This document shows, in pieces, positions 10,550 to 19,886 of a stretch of DNA of 64,000 nucleotides. Position 1 is the first letter of the stretch; every line of letters starts with the position of its first letter. Source of the stretch: Coccinella septempunctata. Its lineage: Eukaryota > Arthropoda > Insecta > Coleoptera > Coccinellidae. The stretch is taken from NCBI RefSeq assembly GCF_907165205.1, contig NC_058193.1:496001-560000 (forward strand), written 5' to 3'. Both the position numbers and the translations under genes were made by a program. The notes beneath the pieces were generated by a model. That model worked only from the letters and a program-made list of their open reading frames with translations, searched no databases and had not been told where the DNA came from.

Positions 10550-11220
10550 CCTCACCCATATTTATACGGGAAACAACTGAACGTATTTTCATGAAATTCA
10601 GCACTTATGAATATTTCATGATGCTGATGAAATCTAAAATATTTTCAAGGCATGAGCATCTCCGGTTTTACCGGAAATGACGTCAACTTCCGTTTTTCAA
10701 ATTAGAACACCATTTTTCTATTGCAGAAATAGATTCCTTAGAAAATTTCAAGTTATTTTGATGTAACATTTCTCAGTTTTGGTTCGAAAATTCTCTCTGA
10801 GCGGGAAAATTCGAAAAAAAAATCGAAAATAGAGCTCCGCTGAAACAAGAATAACTTCGAGGTTTTTGGATAGAAAATTTTCATTTTTGGGATTTTTCAA
10901 GATGTAAGACTGATGTATCCACTTTAAAAATCGAAATCGCGATTCATGATACAGGGGGTGAAAAAATCGCTTTCAAATATAGAGATGACAAAATCGTGAA
11001 AAATCAATTTTTTCAAATTAGAACCCCATTTTTTTATGGCAGATATTGAATCTACGTTAAAAAATAATGTGAGTGTATGCATCACACCCTTGCCCTAAAA
11101 TGGATATTTTCTGAGTTATTCACAAAAAACTGTTATTTGAACCCAGCTGTAGATTTTTCACCTCTTCTTGAAAACGACTTCAAGTTACTATTAGGAGAAC
11201 CATGGCAAACTCTCACAGTT
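10550..11220. other. non-coding sequence next to the second DD41D copy
   Basis: No coding signal. A roughly 35-base motif beginning TTTTTCAAATTAGAAC is repeated at 10694 and 11007. It may be the subterminal region of the DD41D element that follows, but I could not find its terminus. Confidence 0.25.
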
Positions 11221-11224
11221 ATAA

Positions 11225-12177
11225 CTAGAGAAGATGCTCAAAGTTTTGACCGTTAATTTCTAGACATTTATTTATACGTCTCAGGAATTCTTCGTGCGTT
11301 GCTCTTCTTATTTCATCGGGAGGAAGAGATCTGCAAAAGTGTTTAAAAACCAAATTGTGTTTCAAAACTATGAATCTAAAAATCTAAACAAACCTGAACG
11401 CATTTCTGACTCGTTCTATGCAGTCCTCTTTATCAGTCAGGGGAGTTAAGTAGACAATATTTTTTATCCTACCCCAAACATAATAGTCTAAAGGAGTTAA
11501 ATCGGGAGAACGTGGTGGCCAAAGATGTGGACCATTGTTCGCCAACCATCGATCTTCAAATAGCCTGTAGAGGATATTTGACACATTGAGTGAATTGTGT
11601 GGAGGCGCGCCATCTTGTTGATACCATAAGTCATTATGGTTCTGTTCTAGCGGCTCAATTATTTGAGTCAATATGTCAGAATATCTATCTCCTAAGGGAG
11701 AACATTCTTTAAGTAATGCAAACATGTGTAGTGTTCTATCTTACCAGTTAAAGTCCCATCATAAATGTGAACATCGAGAATTGCATTATTTTTGATGGCG
11801 CAAAAAACATTGAAACTCCAGGTCTCTTGAAAGTTCCATTGTCTGAAGTGGTGGTTGTTCTCTTCATCCCAATAATGACTGTTATGCCTATTGAAAGAAC
11901 CATTCTTTGTGAATTTAGATTCATCTGTCCAAATTATACAGTCCAAAAAGTTTTCATTCTCTTGAAATCGAATCATCATAGCGCAAAACTCTGTTCTCCT
12001 GACGAAATCAGTTTCCTTCAAATGCTGTACCCTATTGAATTTATATGGGTGCATTTTATGTTTTTTTAATATTCTCCAAACACTCGATTGAGATAATCCC
12101 AGATCAATCTCGGCATCTTTGAGAGAATTTTGAGGATTCACACGAAAATATGCAAAAACTGTAAGGACCCCGCACAC
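11225..12177 (-). pseudogene. second DD41D (rosa-like) transposase, with a 63-bp intron
   Basis: The upstream frame (12177-11692) carries the helix-turn-helix (LGLSQSSVWRILKKHKMHPYK) and the first Asp in IIWTDESKFTKNG. After a frameshift near 11700 the second frame has Asp in YQQDGAPPH and Asp in RSPDLTPLDYYVWG with 41 residues between, again DD41D; all three Asp are present. The apparent stop after NAFRFV is removed if GT at 11393-11392 is spliced to AG at 11332-11331: the joined frame reads NAFRSLPPDEIRR and runs on to a TAG at 11225. The protein is unlike the copy at 1980-2750 except at the core motifs, so it is a different family. TIRs were not found and the N-terminus is cut near 12160. 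Confidence 0.7.
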
Positions 12178-12179
12178 TT

Positions 12180-13010
12180 ACTTAGGAAAAGCGGGTCCAG
12201 TGAATTTTTCCCATTTTTACATATTATATTTATATCAACCTTAAGAACAATATATTAGATTTTCACGGAGGTCTTACATACGGTTTGTTCTATAGGGCGT
12301 TCCAAAATTGCAGCTACGGAAAAATGAATCTTTAAATTTTGATGATAATTCTTCTAATTTTCAGAATTACATCATGATGCCTTGGGTTCTGAATAACAAG
12401 ATATCACAGATATCCAAACAACGCCCACCACGTTAAGTTTCGTTATACAGGTTGTTCCATGAAGCTGTATAAGTAACTGAATGTAACTTTGTTAGTGACT
12501 TTGGGACCACCCTGAGTTTTTCAAAATATGATACCATTATGTATGTCCACCTGTGTAGGAAGTTTCATTAATGTACAAAGAACAGTTGCAAAATTATTCA
12601 GGTTTGAATTCGGATTTCATACAATTTTTCTTTAAAACTTATCTGTAGTTGAGATTGATGTCAAGGAATATAGGTTTTCATTCAGTATAATTCTTATGAT
12701 AGGTATTGTCGGTCGAAAGGTGTTTGTATGCAGGAATATACAGGATGGACATAATTCGGTGTCACTAATCTCCTCATTTCGCTATCTCAAAATCTGTTTA
12801 TATAGAAAAACAGTATTATCATTCCAGGTTGTGGTATCTTTGAGCACTCTGAGGATGCATATATTTTTGAATATTATACCATAAAAGTAGGTCGACCTTT
12901 GTGAAAAATTTTACTCGTGTATATAATTAAAATATTGTTGCCAAATCATTCAGGTTTTAGTTCATTACTTGAAATAATAATTATAAACAATTTACATAAA
13001 TCATCTGACA
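12180..13010. other. unassigned non-coding sequence left of the BEL insertion
   Basis: A short imperfect hairpin GGACCCCGC/GCGGGTCC lies at 12162-12197. No gene is visible except that the last 80 bases (about 12935-13010), read on the minus strand, continue the Harbinger-like frame of 18495-18727 (SDDLCKLF) across the BEL insertion. Confidence 0.3.
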
Positions 13011-13015
13011 ATCCT

Positions 13016-13440
13016 TGTACGAAACGTACAATAAATATCCAAAATTAGATATATCAAAAATTCATAAACTCAATTCAACCAAATATTTCCATTCGAAATT
13101 ATTTAGATCATTCGCTCTTTCATAATTGTTATTTCCTGTGTAAGTAGGCCAGGTGAGACAAAGGATTGCAATAGTTTGTTTTAATATCTAACATTCCTTA
13201 ATCCAACTGCAGCAATATCGCAAGTGAAGAAAAATGTACTGAATATGCAAAATGTAATTCGATTTCGATTATGTGGTCTTGACGTCATTGTACAATTTGA
13301 CTATATATAGTTTGTTAGATTAGGAAATAAACGTTCATTATCAAGTGATCCGCATTATCAATCTCAATCCTCGAGTTCCTAAGTTTTCACCAACCCAGAA
13401 CTCTTAGAACTTGAGGTATAATTGAGATACCAACCCAACA
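13016..13440 (+). repeat. BEL family A LTR, inverted relative to its element
   Basis: A 425-bp LTR reading TGTACG to CCCAACA on the plus strand. It includes a TATATATAG box near 13303 and AATAAA in GGAAATAAACG near 13323. Apart from a few substitutions it equals the reverse complement of 18065-18489. Confidence 0.9.
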
Positions 13441-13566
13441 TTGTTCTTGATATGGGTTCAGTGGATATTTTTCCAAAGTCCCTGGTGGTTGATAGTAGGC
13501 TCGAAGGACCAATTCCCGGCGGCCATGGTGATGTGGTTGGGGTCTTGATGTCTTTGTTGGTGGTTG
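13441..13566 (-). other. rearranged 3' junction: primer tract fused to primer-binding site and leader
   Basis: Read on the minus strand, the sequence after the polyprotein stop reaches GCCGCCGGGAAT, which in the copy at 1091 directly precedes the LTR. Here it directly abuts TGGTCCTTCGAGCC, the primer-binding site, then about 55 bp of leader (13511-13444), and then the LTR in inverted orientation from its U5 end. The three bases TTG between LTR and inverted leader match the first bases after a normal LTR. Confidence 0.75.
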
Positions 13567-16500
13567 TCATCCCTGGAGCTGGCTGCCTGGTCTGGAGTCA
13601 TTGTATATTGGCTGCAGCTCGATCTCCTCAGGATGAACTGGTCTATTGCTCGCGTGTGCATCAGTCGCTGTTTGTTGTTGTTTCCTATATTTCAAAAAGT
13701 AAACAATAAGTAAAACAATGACAATGATTATTACGATGTTCCTGCTGGAGTTTATCGCTGAATGCAAGTGATATTGTTTCCGACGGTAGTAGTACCAGTG
13801 ACCTTGACCTAGCAGGTTAGGGATTTCTCGTACTCTGTTTGCGACGAACATTTTCCACTTTCCAGCGTCAGCGTTTATCCATGATATTACTACTTGAGAG
13901 TCGGACCAGGTGAATATTTTTGAATTGTTGTGATTCAGGGCCGTAACGCAGCGTTTGATGAGTTTGGCTAGAAGAAGGGCTGCGCAGAGTTTTAACTGCG
14001 GGATTGTCTTTGTATTTTTTAGTGGTGATACTTTTGATTTGGAAGCCAGTAGTCCTACGTGGGTGTTCCCATTTGTGTCTGTTGTTTTTATGTATACTGC
14101 AGCGCCATATGCTTTCAGGGATGCATCTGAGAATCCATGTATTTCCAAGGGTTGACCACGCCGTAGGTGAATCCAGCGTTGAACTTGAATTTCTTCTAAT
14201 TTTGGAAGCTCGTTTCTGAAGTTTTTCCAGGTGTTCCTGATGTGCTCTGGTGGTGGTTCATCCCAAGATGTGTTGGTTTTCCATATTTCTTGCATTAACA
14301 GTTTCGCCTGTATAATGACTGGAGATAATAATCCAAGAGGATCGAAGATTGTTGCGATTTCTGATAAGATTTTTCTTTTTGTTAACCGATGTTCGGAGTT
14401 TCGTTTTATTAGATACTGAATATTATCTTCTCTGGGAGTCCATGTTATGCCGAGCGTCTTGGTTGGTCCATTTTTGTCGTCCAGCGTGGCGGTGGATTTG
14501 CTTTCGGTCAGTACGTTATATTTCCACTTTCTTATATTGAATCCTCCCTTTTTGAGTAGGTCAGTTACTTCCTTTTGTATATGTCGTGCTTCTTCAATGG
14601 TGTCAGCGCCACTCAGAAGATCGTCCACGTAGAAATCCCGTAGCACTATTTCAGCCGCAAGGGGGTGGTTTTTCTTTTCATCTGTAGCTAGTTGTCTCAT
14701 TGTTCTTATGGCCAGGTAAGCTGCTGGTGCTGTACCGTAGGTTACAGTGGTTAATTCGTAGGTTTGAATTGGCTCATCTTTGGTGTTTCTCCAGAGTATA
14801 GAGTGTAATGGCTGGTTTTCTCTGTCCAATTTCACCTGCCTATACATTTTCTCGATGTCAGCTGTTATGGCTATTTTGTGTTTTCGCCATCTTATCAGAA
14901 TATCTATGAGATCTTGCTGTAGTTTAGGTCCTGTGTGAAGTATGTCGTTTAGGCTGAGTCCGGTACTTGTCTTTGCGCTTGCATCGAATACGACTCTTAG
15001 CTTTGTCGTATCACGTTCTTCTTTCAATACAGGTTGATGTGGAATATAATACCTCTTCGCTGAATTATTTGAGCTAGCAATTTTCATATGACCTAGCGCA
15101 ATGTATTCCTGCATGAATTCTTTATACATAGTTCTGAGCTTTTCGTCTTTATCCAGCTTGTTTTCCAAATGAAATAGTCGTGCCAGTGCCCTCTGCTTCG
15201 ATTCTCCTAGCTGAGTTTTACTTTTCTTGAATGGAAGTTTCACAGTGTAACCGTGCTCGTCCCGTCGAAAGGTGTTGGAGTAAAATTCTTCGACGAAAGT
15301 ATCGTCGTTTGTTGTTTCCTCGGAATTTTCTGCTTCTTCGATGTTCCAGAATTTTGTGAGTTGTGAATTTTCATTCAAATTCGTGATCAAGCTTGCTACA
15401 CGAAATTGTAGACTCGATGATGCGGTTCCGCTAATAATCCATCCGAAGTGAGTGTTTTGTGCCACTAGTCCATCCTCTGTTGCCTTGAATCCCGACTTCA
15501 TATACTTGGGGAAGTAGTCAATTCCGAGTAGAACGTCGATTGGACCTGGTACATGGAATAATGGATCTGCGAGTTGTATATTGTCCCAGTTGATTTTGGT
15601 ATAAAGGTGAGTGGATGGCATATTATTTGTAACTTTGCCTATTACATTGAGCTCAGCGTCCATCGCAAATTCACTGTCGAAGTTGGGTGTAATGTTCGTA
15701 TTTATTTTCCACCTGGATTCCGTAGCGGTATTTCCTAGGCCGGTTATTTCAGCGTTTTGTTTGATTTTTTGTTTTCCCAATGCTTGAGCTGCGGCCGTTG
15801 TGATGAAAGAGGCTTGTGATCCTGGGTCAATCAGGGCTCTTAGAGTTATTTTTTCATCGTTTTTGTTGGTAGCTCTGATGAGGGCGGTTGCTAGCACTGA
15901 GGTCTTTGATTCTTGAAGGTTGTTCTTTGCGTGTCCCAGATGTGAATTGACCCTTTCTTGAGTGGGGTTGGAAGGATGTGGCCTTTTTGTATCATCATTT
16001 CGCTTTTCTCGATGGAGCATTGTATGATGGCGACCGTTGCATTTTTGGCATCTGGAACGACAGTGACAGATTTGTTTGAAGTGGTGACTCAGGCAGTTCC
16101 TGCATAGTTGTTTTTGGTTGATGTGTGCTTCTCTTTCAGCTAAGCTAAGATTTTTGAATTTTTCACATCTGTAGATTTCGTGGAGATTATTGCATATGCT
16201 GCATTTTGTTGTTCTCTGGAGGTGACTGTTTATTTTCTGGTGTTCATCGTACTTTCTTTCTGGTTTTTTTGTATTCGTTCTGACGACTTCAAGTGTTTGG
16301 AAACGTTGAGCTAGGAAGCTGATGAGGTCATCCAGGTGCTGAATATCTCGTGGCTTGTTTACACTTTGCTCGTAGAGATTTGCTGTAGTTGAATCCAGTT
16401 TTCTTAGCATGATATATGCAATTATGTCTTCCCATTTGTTTATATTCATGTTTCTGAGGGCTTCTGTGCTTTCCCTAATAGTGTCGTGTAATTTCTTCAT

Positions 16501-17547
16501 GGCTCCTGCTGATTCAGAGTTCAGATTGGTGAAATTGAGAAGATGGTCCATGTGTTTATTGAACAGCATCCTTGGGTTGTTGTATCTTTCCTCTATGAGT
16601 TTCCAGGCTGTTTGGTAGTTGGAAGATGATATTTCCAGATGTTGGATAATTCTGGCGGGCTCTCCTCTGAGATTTGTTTTCAACAGTTGCATTTTTTCTA
16701 CACCTCCGAAGGAACTGTTGTTGTCTACTAGTTGCTTGAATATATCTCGGAAGTTGGGCCATGAGTCATACAGTCCAGTGAATGTCGGAATAGTTGTAGT
16801 TGGAAGATTAATTTTTGAGGATCCTGCTGAATTTTCTCTTCGGATTGTGGTTATTAATTTGGCTTGGGTTTCTTCGTACTTTTCATTTGCCTCATCGAAG
16901 TATCCATTTTTTGAATATAACTCTGCATCTTCTGTTCCCAGAGCGTTTATTTTGATTTCCAGAGAGACAATTTCTGACCATCTTCTTTCCATATTTTGTT
17001 GTTTGACCTTCAGTAGTTCGTAATGACTTTCATCTTCTAGTAGGTTGTTGATTTTGTTCAGATCTTTCAGGAATAATTGAATGCTCGACATCTGTTCTTT
17101 GATGATTTGGGAATCGGTAATTAATGGTTTGTGGGCATTTCCTTCCGTCGTAAGTCCATCTTCCTGAAGTTTTTGCTCAATTTTTTCCAAATGGGCAATT
17201 GCTTGTTGATAAATCTTTTCGGCTTGGCCATATACGTCCTTGGCATGATATTCATGGGTTTTCGGAAGTTCTTGTAGCTTCTGATGAGTTTCTTTGAAGT
17301 TGTCCCATTCTTCATTTAATTGTGCCATCTTCCTGTCGCAGTATTCTTTGGTTTTTCTCGATGGTGAATCTTTCTTCATATTGATATGAGCCCTTTTTAT
17401 GGCTTCGGCCGTTTTGAGCTGCTCGGCGACGAGGTTTTCCATTTTTTTTTTTTTGATCTCTGTGTTGCTGGCTGATGGATTCAGTGGCTGGATATTATGT
17501 GAGTGGTTGATTTCTTGTGGATCGTGGATACAGTGGGTGTTTTCCAA
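13567..17547 (-). pseudogene. BEL/Pao gag-pol with integrase deleted and pol fused in frame to the env tail
   Basis: A 1326-residue frame. The likely gag start is the second Met at 17442 (MENLVAEQ). Order: coiled-coil gag (about 60-440), Cys/His knuckles (CSICNNLHEIYRC to CQKCNGRHHTMLH, 449-515), aspartic protease (ALIDPGSQASF, about 573), reverse transcriptase (VVFDASAKT at about 852, YVDDLLSG at about 972) and RNase H (FSDASLKAYGAAVY at about 1139, SDSQVVISW near 1210). At about residue 1252 (plus position about 13790) pol stops and continues in frame as the C-terminal part of env: KQYHLHSAINSS, a membrane segment (about 1262-1278) and a cytoplasmic tail ending ELQPIYNDS. Integrase and the env ectodomain are gone. 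The frame has no stop, so it is long and intact despite the deletion, but the element cannot encode its own integrase. Confidence 0.85.
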
Positions 17548-18064
17548 AGTCCCTGGTGGTTGAGTCCGTTGACTGCTTCTTGTTGTGTGCCCAGTGGATG
17601 TATTTCCCTGGTGGTTGAGTCAAAGGGTTGTAAGTCCGATGACTGCTTCTTGATGTGTGCCCAGTGGATGTATTTCCCTGGTGGTTGAGTCAAAGGGTTG
17701 TAAGTCCGATGACTGCTTCTTGATGTGGGATCAGTGGATGTATTCCAAAGTCCCTGTTGGTTGATTGTTGACTGCTTTTTGTTGTGTGCCCAGTGGATGT
17801 ATTTCCTTGGTGGTTGAGTCAAAGGGTTGTAAGTCCGATGACTGCTTCTTGATGTGGGTCCAGTGGATGTATTTCCCTGGTGGTTGAGTCAAAGGGTTGT
17901 GAGTCCGATGACTGCTTCTTGATGTGTGCCCAGTGGATGTATTTCCCTGGTGGTTGAGTCTGTTGACTGCTTCTTGATATGGGTTCAGTGGATGTTTTTC
18001 CAAAGTCCCTGGTGGTTGATTGTAAGCTCGAAGGACCAATGTTGTATCCGGCTCGAAGGACCAA
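17548..18064 (-). repeat. BEL-A leader: duplicated primer-binding site and tandem repeats
   Basis: Minus strand, immediately after the 5' LTR. TTGGTCCTTCGAGC occurs twice (about 18051-18066 and 18027-18042), so the LTR-end/primer-binding-site segment is tandemly duplicated. About seven imperfect units of 56-70 bp follow, each with a TTGACTGCTTCTTG-like word and a CCCTGGTGGTTGAGTC-like word (plus-strand reading). Short frames in this region are by-products of the repeat. Confidence 0.75.
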
Positions 18065-18494
18065 TGTTGGGTTGGTATCTCAATTATACCTCAAGTTCTA
18101 AGAGTTCTGGGTTGGTGAAAACTTAGGAACTCGAGGATTGAGATTGATAATGCGGATCACTTGATAATGAACGTTTATTTCCTAATCTAACAAACTATAT
18201 ATAGTCAAATTGTACAATGACGTCAAGACCACATAATCGAAATCGAATTACATTTTGCATATTCAGTACATTTTTCTTCACTTGCGATATTGCTGCAGTT
18301 GGATTAAGGAATGTTAGATATTAAAACAAACTATTGCAATCCTTTGTCTCACCTGGCCTACTTACACAGGAAATAACAATTATGAAAGAGCGAATGATCT
18401 AAATAATTTCGAATGGAAATATTTGGTTGAATTGAGTTTATGAATTTTTGATATATCTAATTTTGGATATTTATTGTACGTTTCGTACAATCCT

Positions 18495-18727
18495 TGTTTT
18501 ATTTTGCATAGAACAGTGAGAAGATCTTTCTTAGAAATGTGCCTTGATTTAGTTTCATCTTCGGGGACCGGCAAACACAAATCAAGAAATTCGTCTTTTG
18601 TAATTGGACAAAGGGCTTTGAATTCCTCATCAGTAAAATCCTTCCCGTCATGATACCTCCATTTAAGGGCTTCTCCATGGCATTCGCGCATTTTTTTTAG
18701 AAATGTAGAGATTTGAATTCCGTTCAT
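18495..18727 (-). pseudogene. Harbinger-like (DDE_Tnp_4-type) transposase, N-terminal fragment split by the BEL element
   Basis: The frame starting at 18727 reads FKALCPITKDEFLDL, ISKKDLLTVLCKIKQGL and then hits the BEL target site. On the other side of the BEL element (13010 downward) the frame resumes as SDDLCKLF, so the two pieces form the conserved KQGLSDD-type segment found before the DDE domain in HARBI1-like transposases. The catalytic domain is not present. Family identity is a judgement from motif resemblance only. Confidence 0.45.
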
Positions 18728-18739
18728 GATAATGTTTTT

Positions 18740-19886
18740 CTTGGTGTATCGTATAAACCAACAAGGAGCGGACGAGGTATAAAAACATCCTCATTCATGT
18801 GGTGTCTGCATCGTGAATTAAGTGTGAGGGTGGGAGATCAATGCTCTTCTGAATTTGCTGTTAAACTCGGTGTTCCACAAGGCTCGGTACTAGGACCATT
18901 ACTATTTATATTATTTATAAATGATTTATCGGAACATATAAAGATGGTCAAAATTGTAATATTTGTAGATGATACCACATTTGTTGTAAAAGCAAAGAGT
19001 TTAGGCGAGCTCATTGATCTGTGTGAATTGTTATTGAAAAACTTCACATCATGGTGTCAGGCAAATGGAGGTAAAACTGATAGTGATAAAATTCGAACTG
19101 AGAGAGTCCTCTCCGTTAAGTCTGAGTTCTGGAAAGGAGGTTCTCCGTTCCAAACATTCCACAAAGTTCTTAGGTGTAATAGTCGATAGCAATTTGAGAT
19201 GGTGCGAACATGTTGCCCAAGTTAGTAAAAAACTCTCCTCTTCTTTTTACGCTATACGCAGACTGGTGAGCTCGCTTCCACTCGAAGCATTATTGAATGT
19301 CTATTATGGTCTAGTTTATTCTCAGCTGTCATATAACATTGAGGTCTGGGGCAACTCAATTGACTCCATGAGATTACTCATTGCACAGAAACGTATCTTA
19401 CGTTTGATTTTTGGTCTTAGCTCACGAACATATTGTAAACCGATATTTCGTAAACATTAAATTCTGACTGTTCCATGTATCTATATTTATAAATGTCTTC
19501 TCCACACTATGGATAATGAAAACCTCTACGTTAAACTCTCCAGCCTCATCATTATAACACAAGAAATGTAAGCTTGTTGTCCATACCTAAGCATAACACC
19601 AGCAAATTTGAATCATCTCCAACTTATATATGTATCAGGTTATTCAATAAACTACCAGAAGGTATAAAAATTCTCGACAAAAAGTGTTTTCGTGCAGCGG
19701 TGAAGGCATTGTTGTACGAGAAATGTTACTATAGTGTAGATGAATTTCTTTGTGATACTTTTTAGGAATCAAGGATTTTTTCCTTGCTCTCTTTTTCTGC
19801 TAGATGAATATGTTCGTTCTATGCAATTTCCTGGATTGTCCTATACATTGTTGAATGTCTCACAGTATAAATAAAGATTTATTATT
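18740..19886 (+). pseudogene. jockey-type LINE, RT C-terminal half and 3' end
   Basis: Three frames of one broken ORF2. 18740-19189 has the GVPQGSVLGPLLF block and an active-site motif FVDDTTF (usually FADD). 19065-19460 has KFLGVIVDSNLRWCEHV and the YSQLSYNIEVWG block. 19574-19765 has RLFNKLPEGIK, the typical C-terminal segment. Frameshifts lie near 19130 and 19470. It ends in an A/T-rich tail with TTATTATTA at 19880-19887, where the R4 element's 3' end is joined. The endonuclease and N-terminal RT are missing. Confidence 0.75.

Larger units (their letters stand above)
13016..18489 (-). mobile_element. BEL/Pao element (family A) integrated with LTRs in inverted orientation
   Basis: A 5474-bp unit bounded by the 5-bp target duplication ATCCT at 13011-13015 and 18490-18494. 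Both outer ends are the U3 terminus TGTACGAAACG: the LTR at 13016-13440 is on the plus strand and the one at 18065-18489 on the minus strand. Gag-pol is on the minus strand, so the right LTR is the proper 5' LTR and the left one is inverted. Between gag-pol and the inverted LTR is a rearranged junction (13441-13566). Integrase and most of env are deleted. The surrounding Harbinger-like frame is restored if the insertion and one ATCCT are removed. Confidence 0.85.

Noticed and set aside
12162..12197. GGACCCCGC hairpin as a terminator or RNA gene
   Set aside because: Single short imperfect hairpin without further RNA features.
17548..18064. Regular repeats suggestive of a CRISPR-like array
   Set aside because: Repeats are imperfect, contiguous without unique spacers and located in a retrotransposon leader of a eukaryote.
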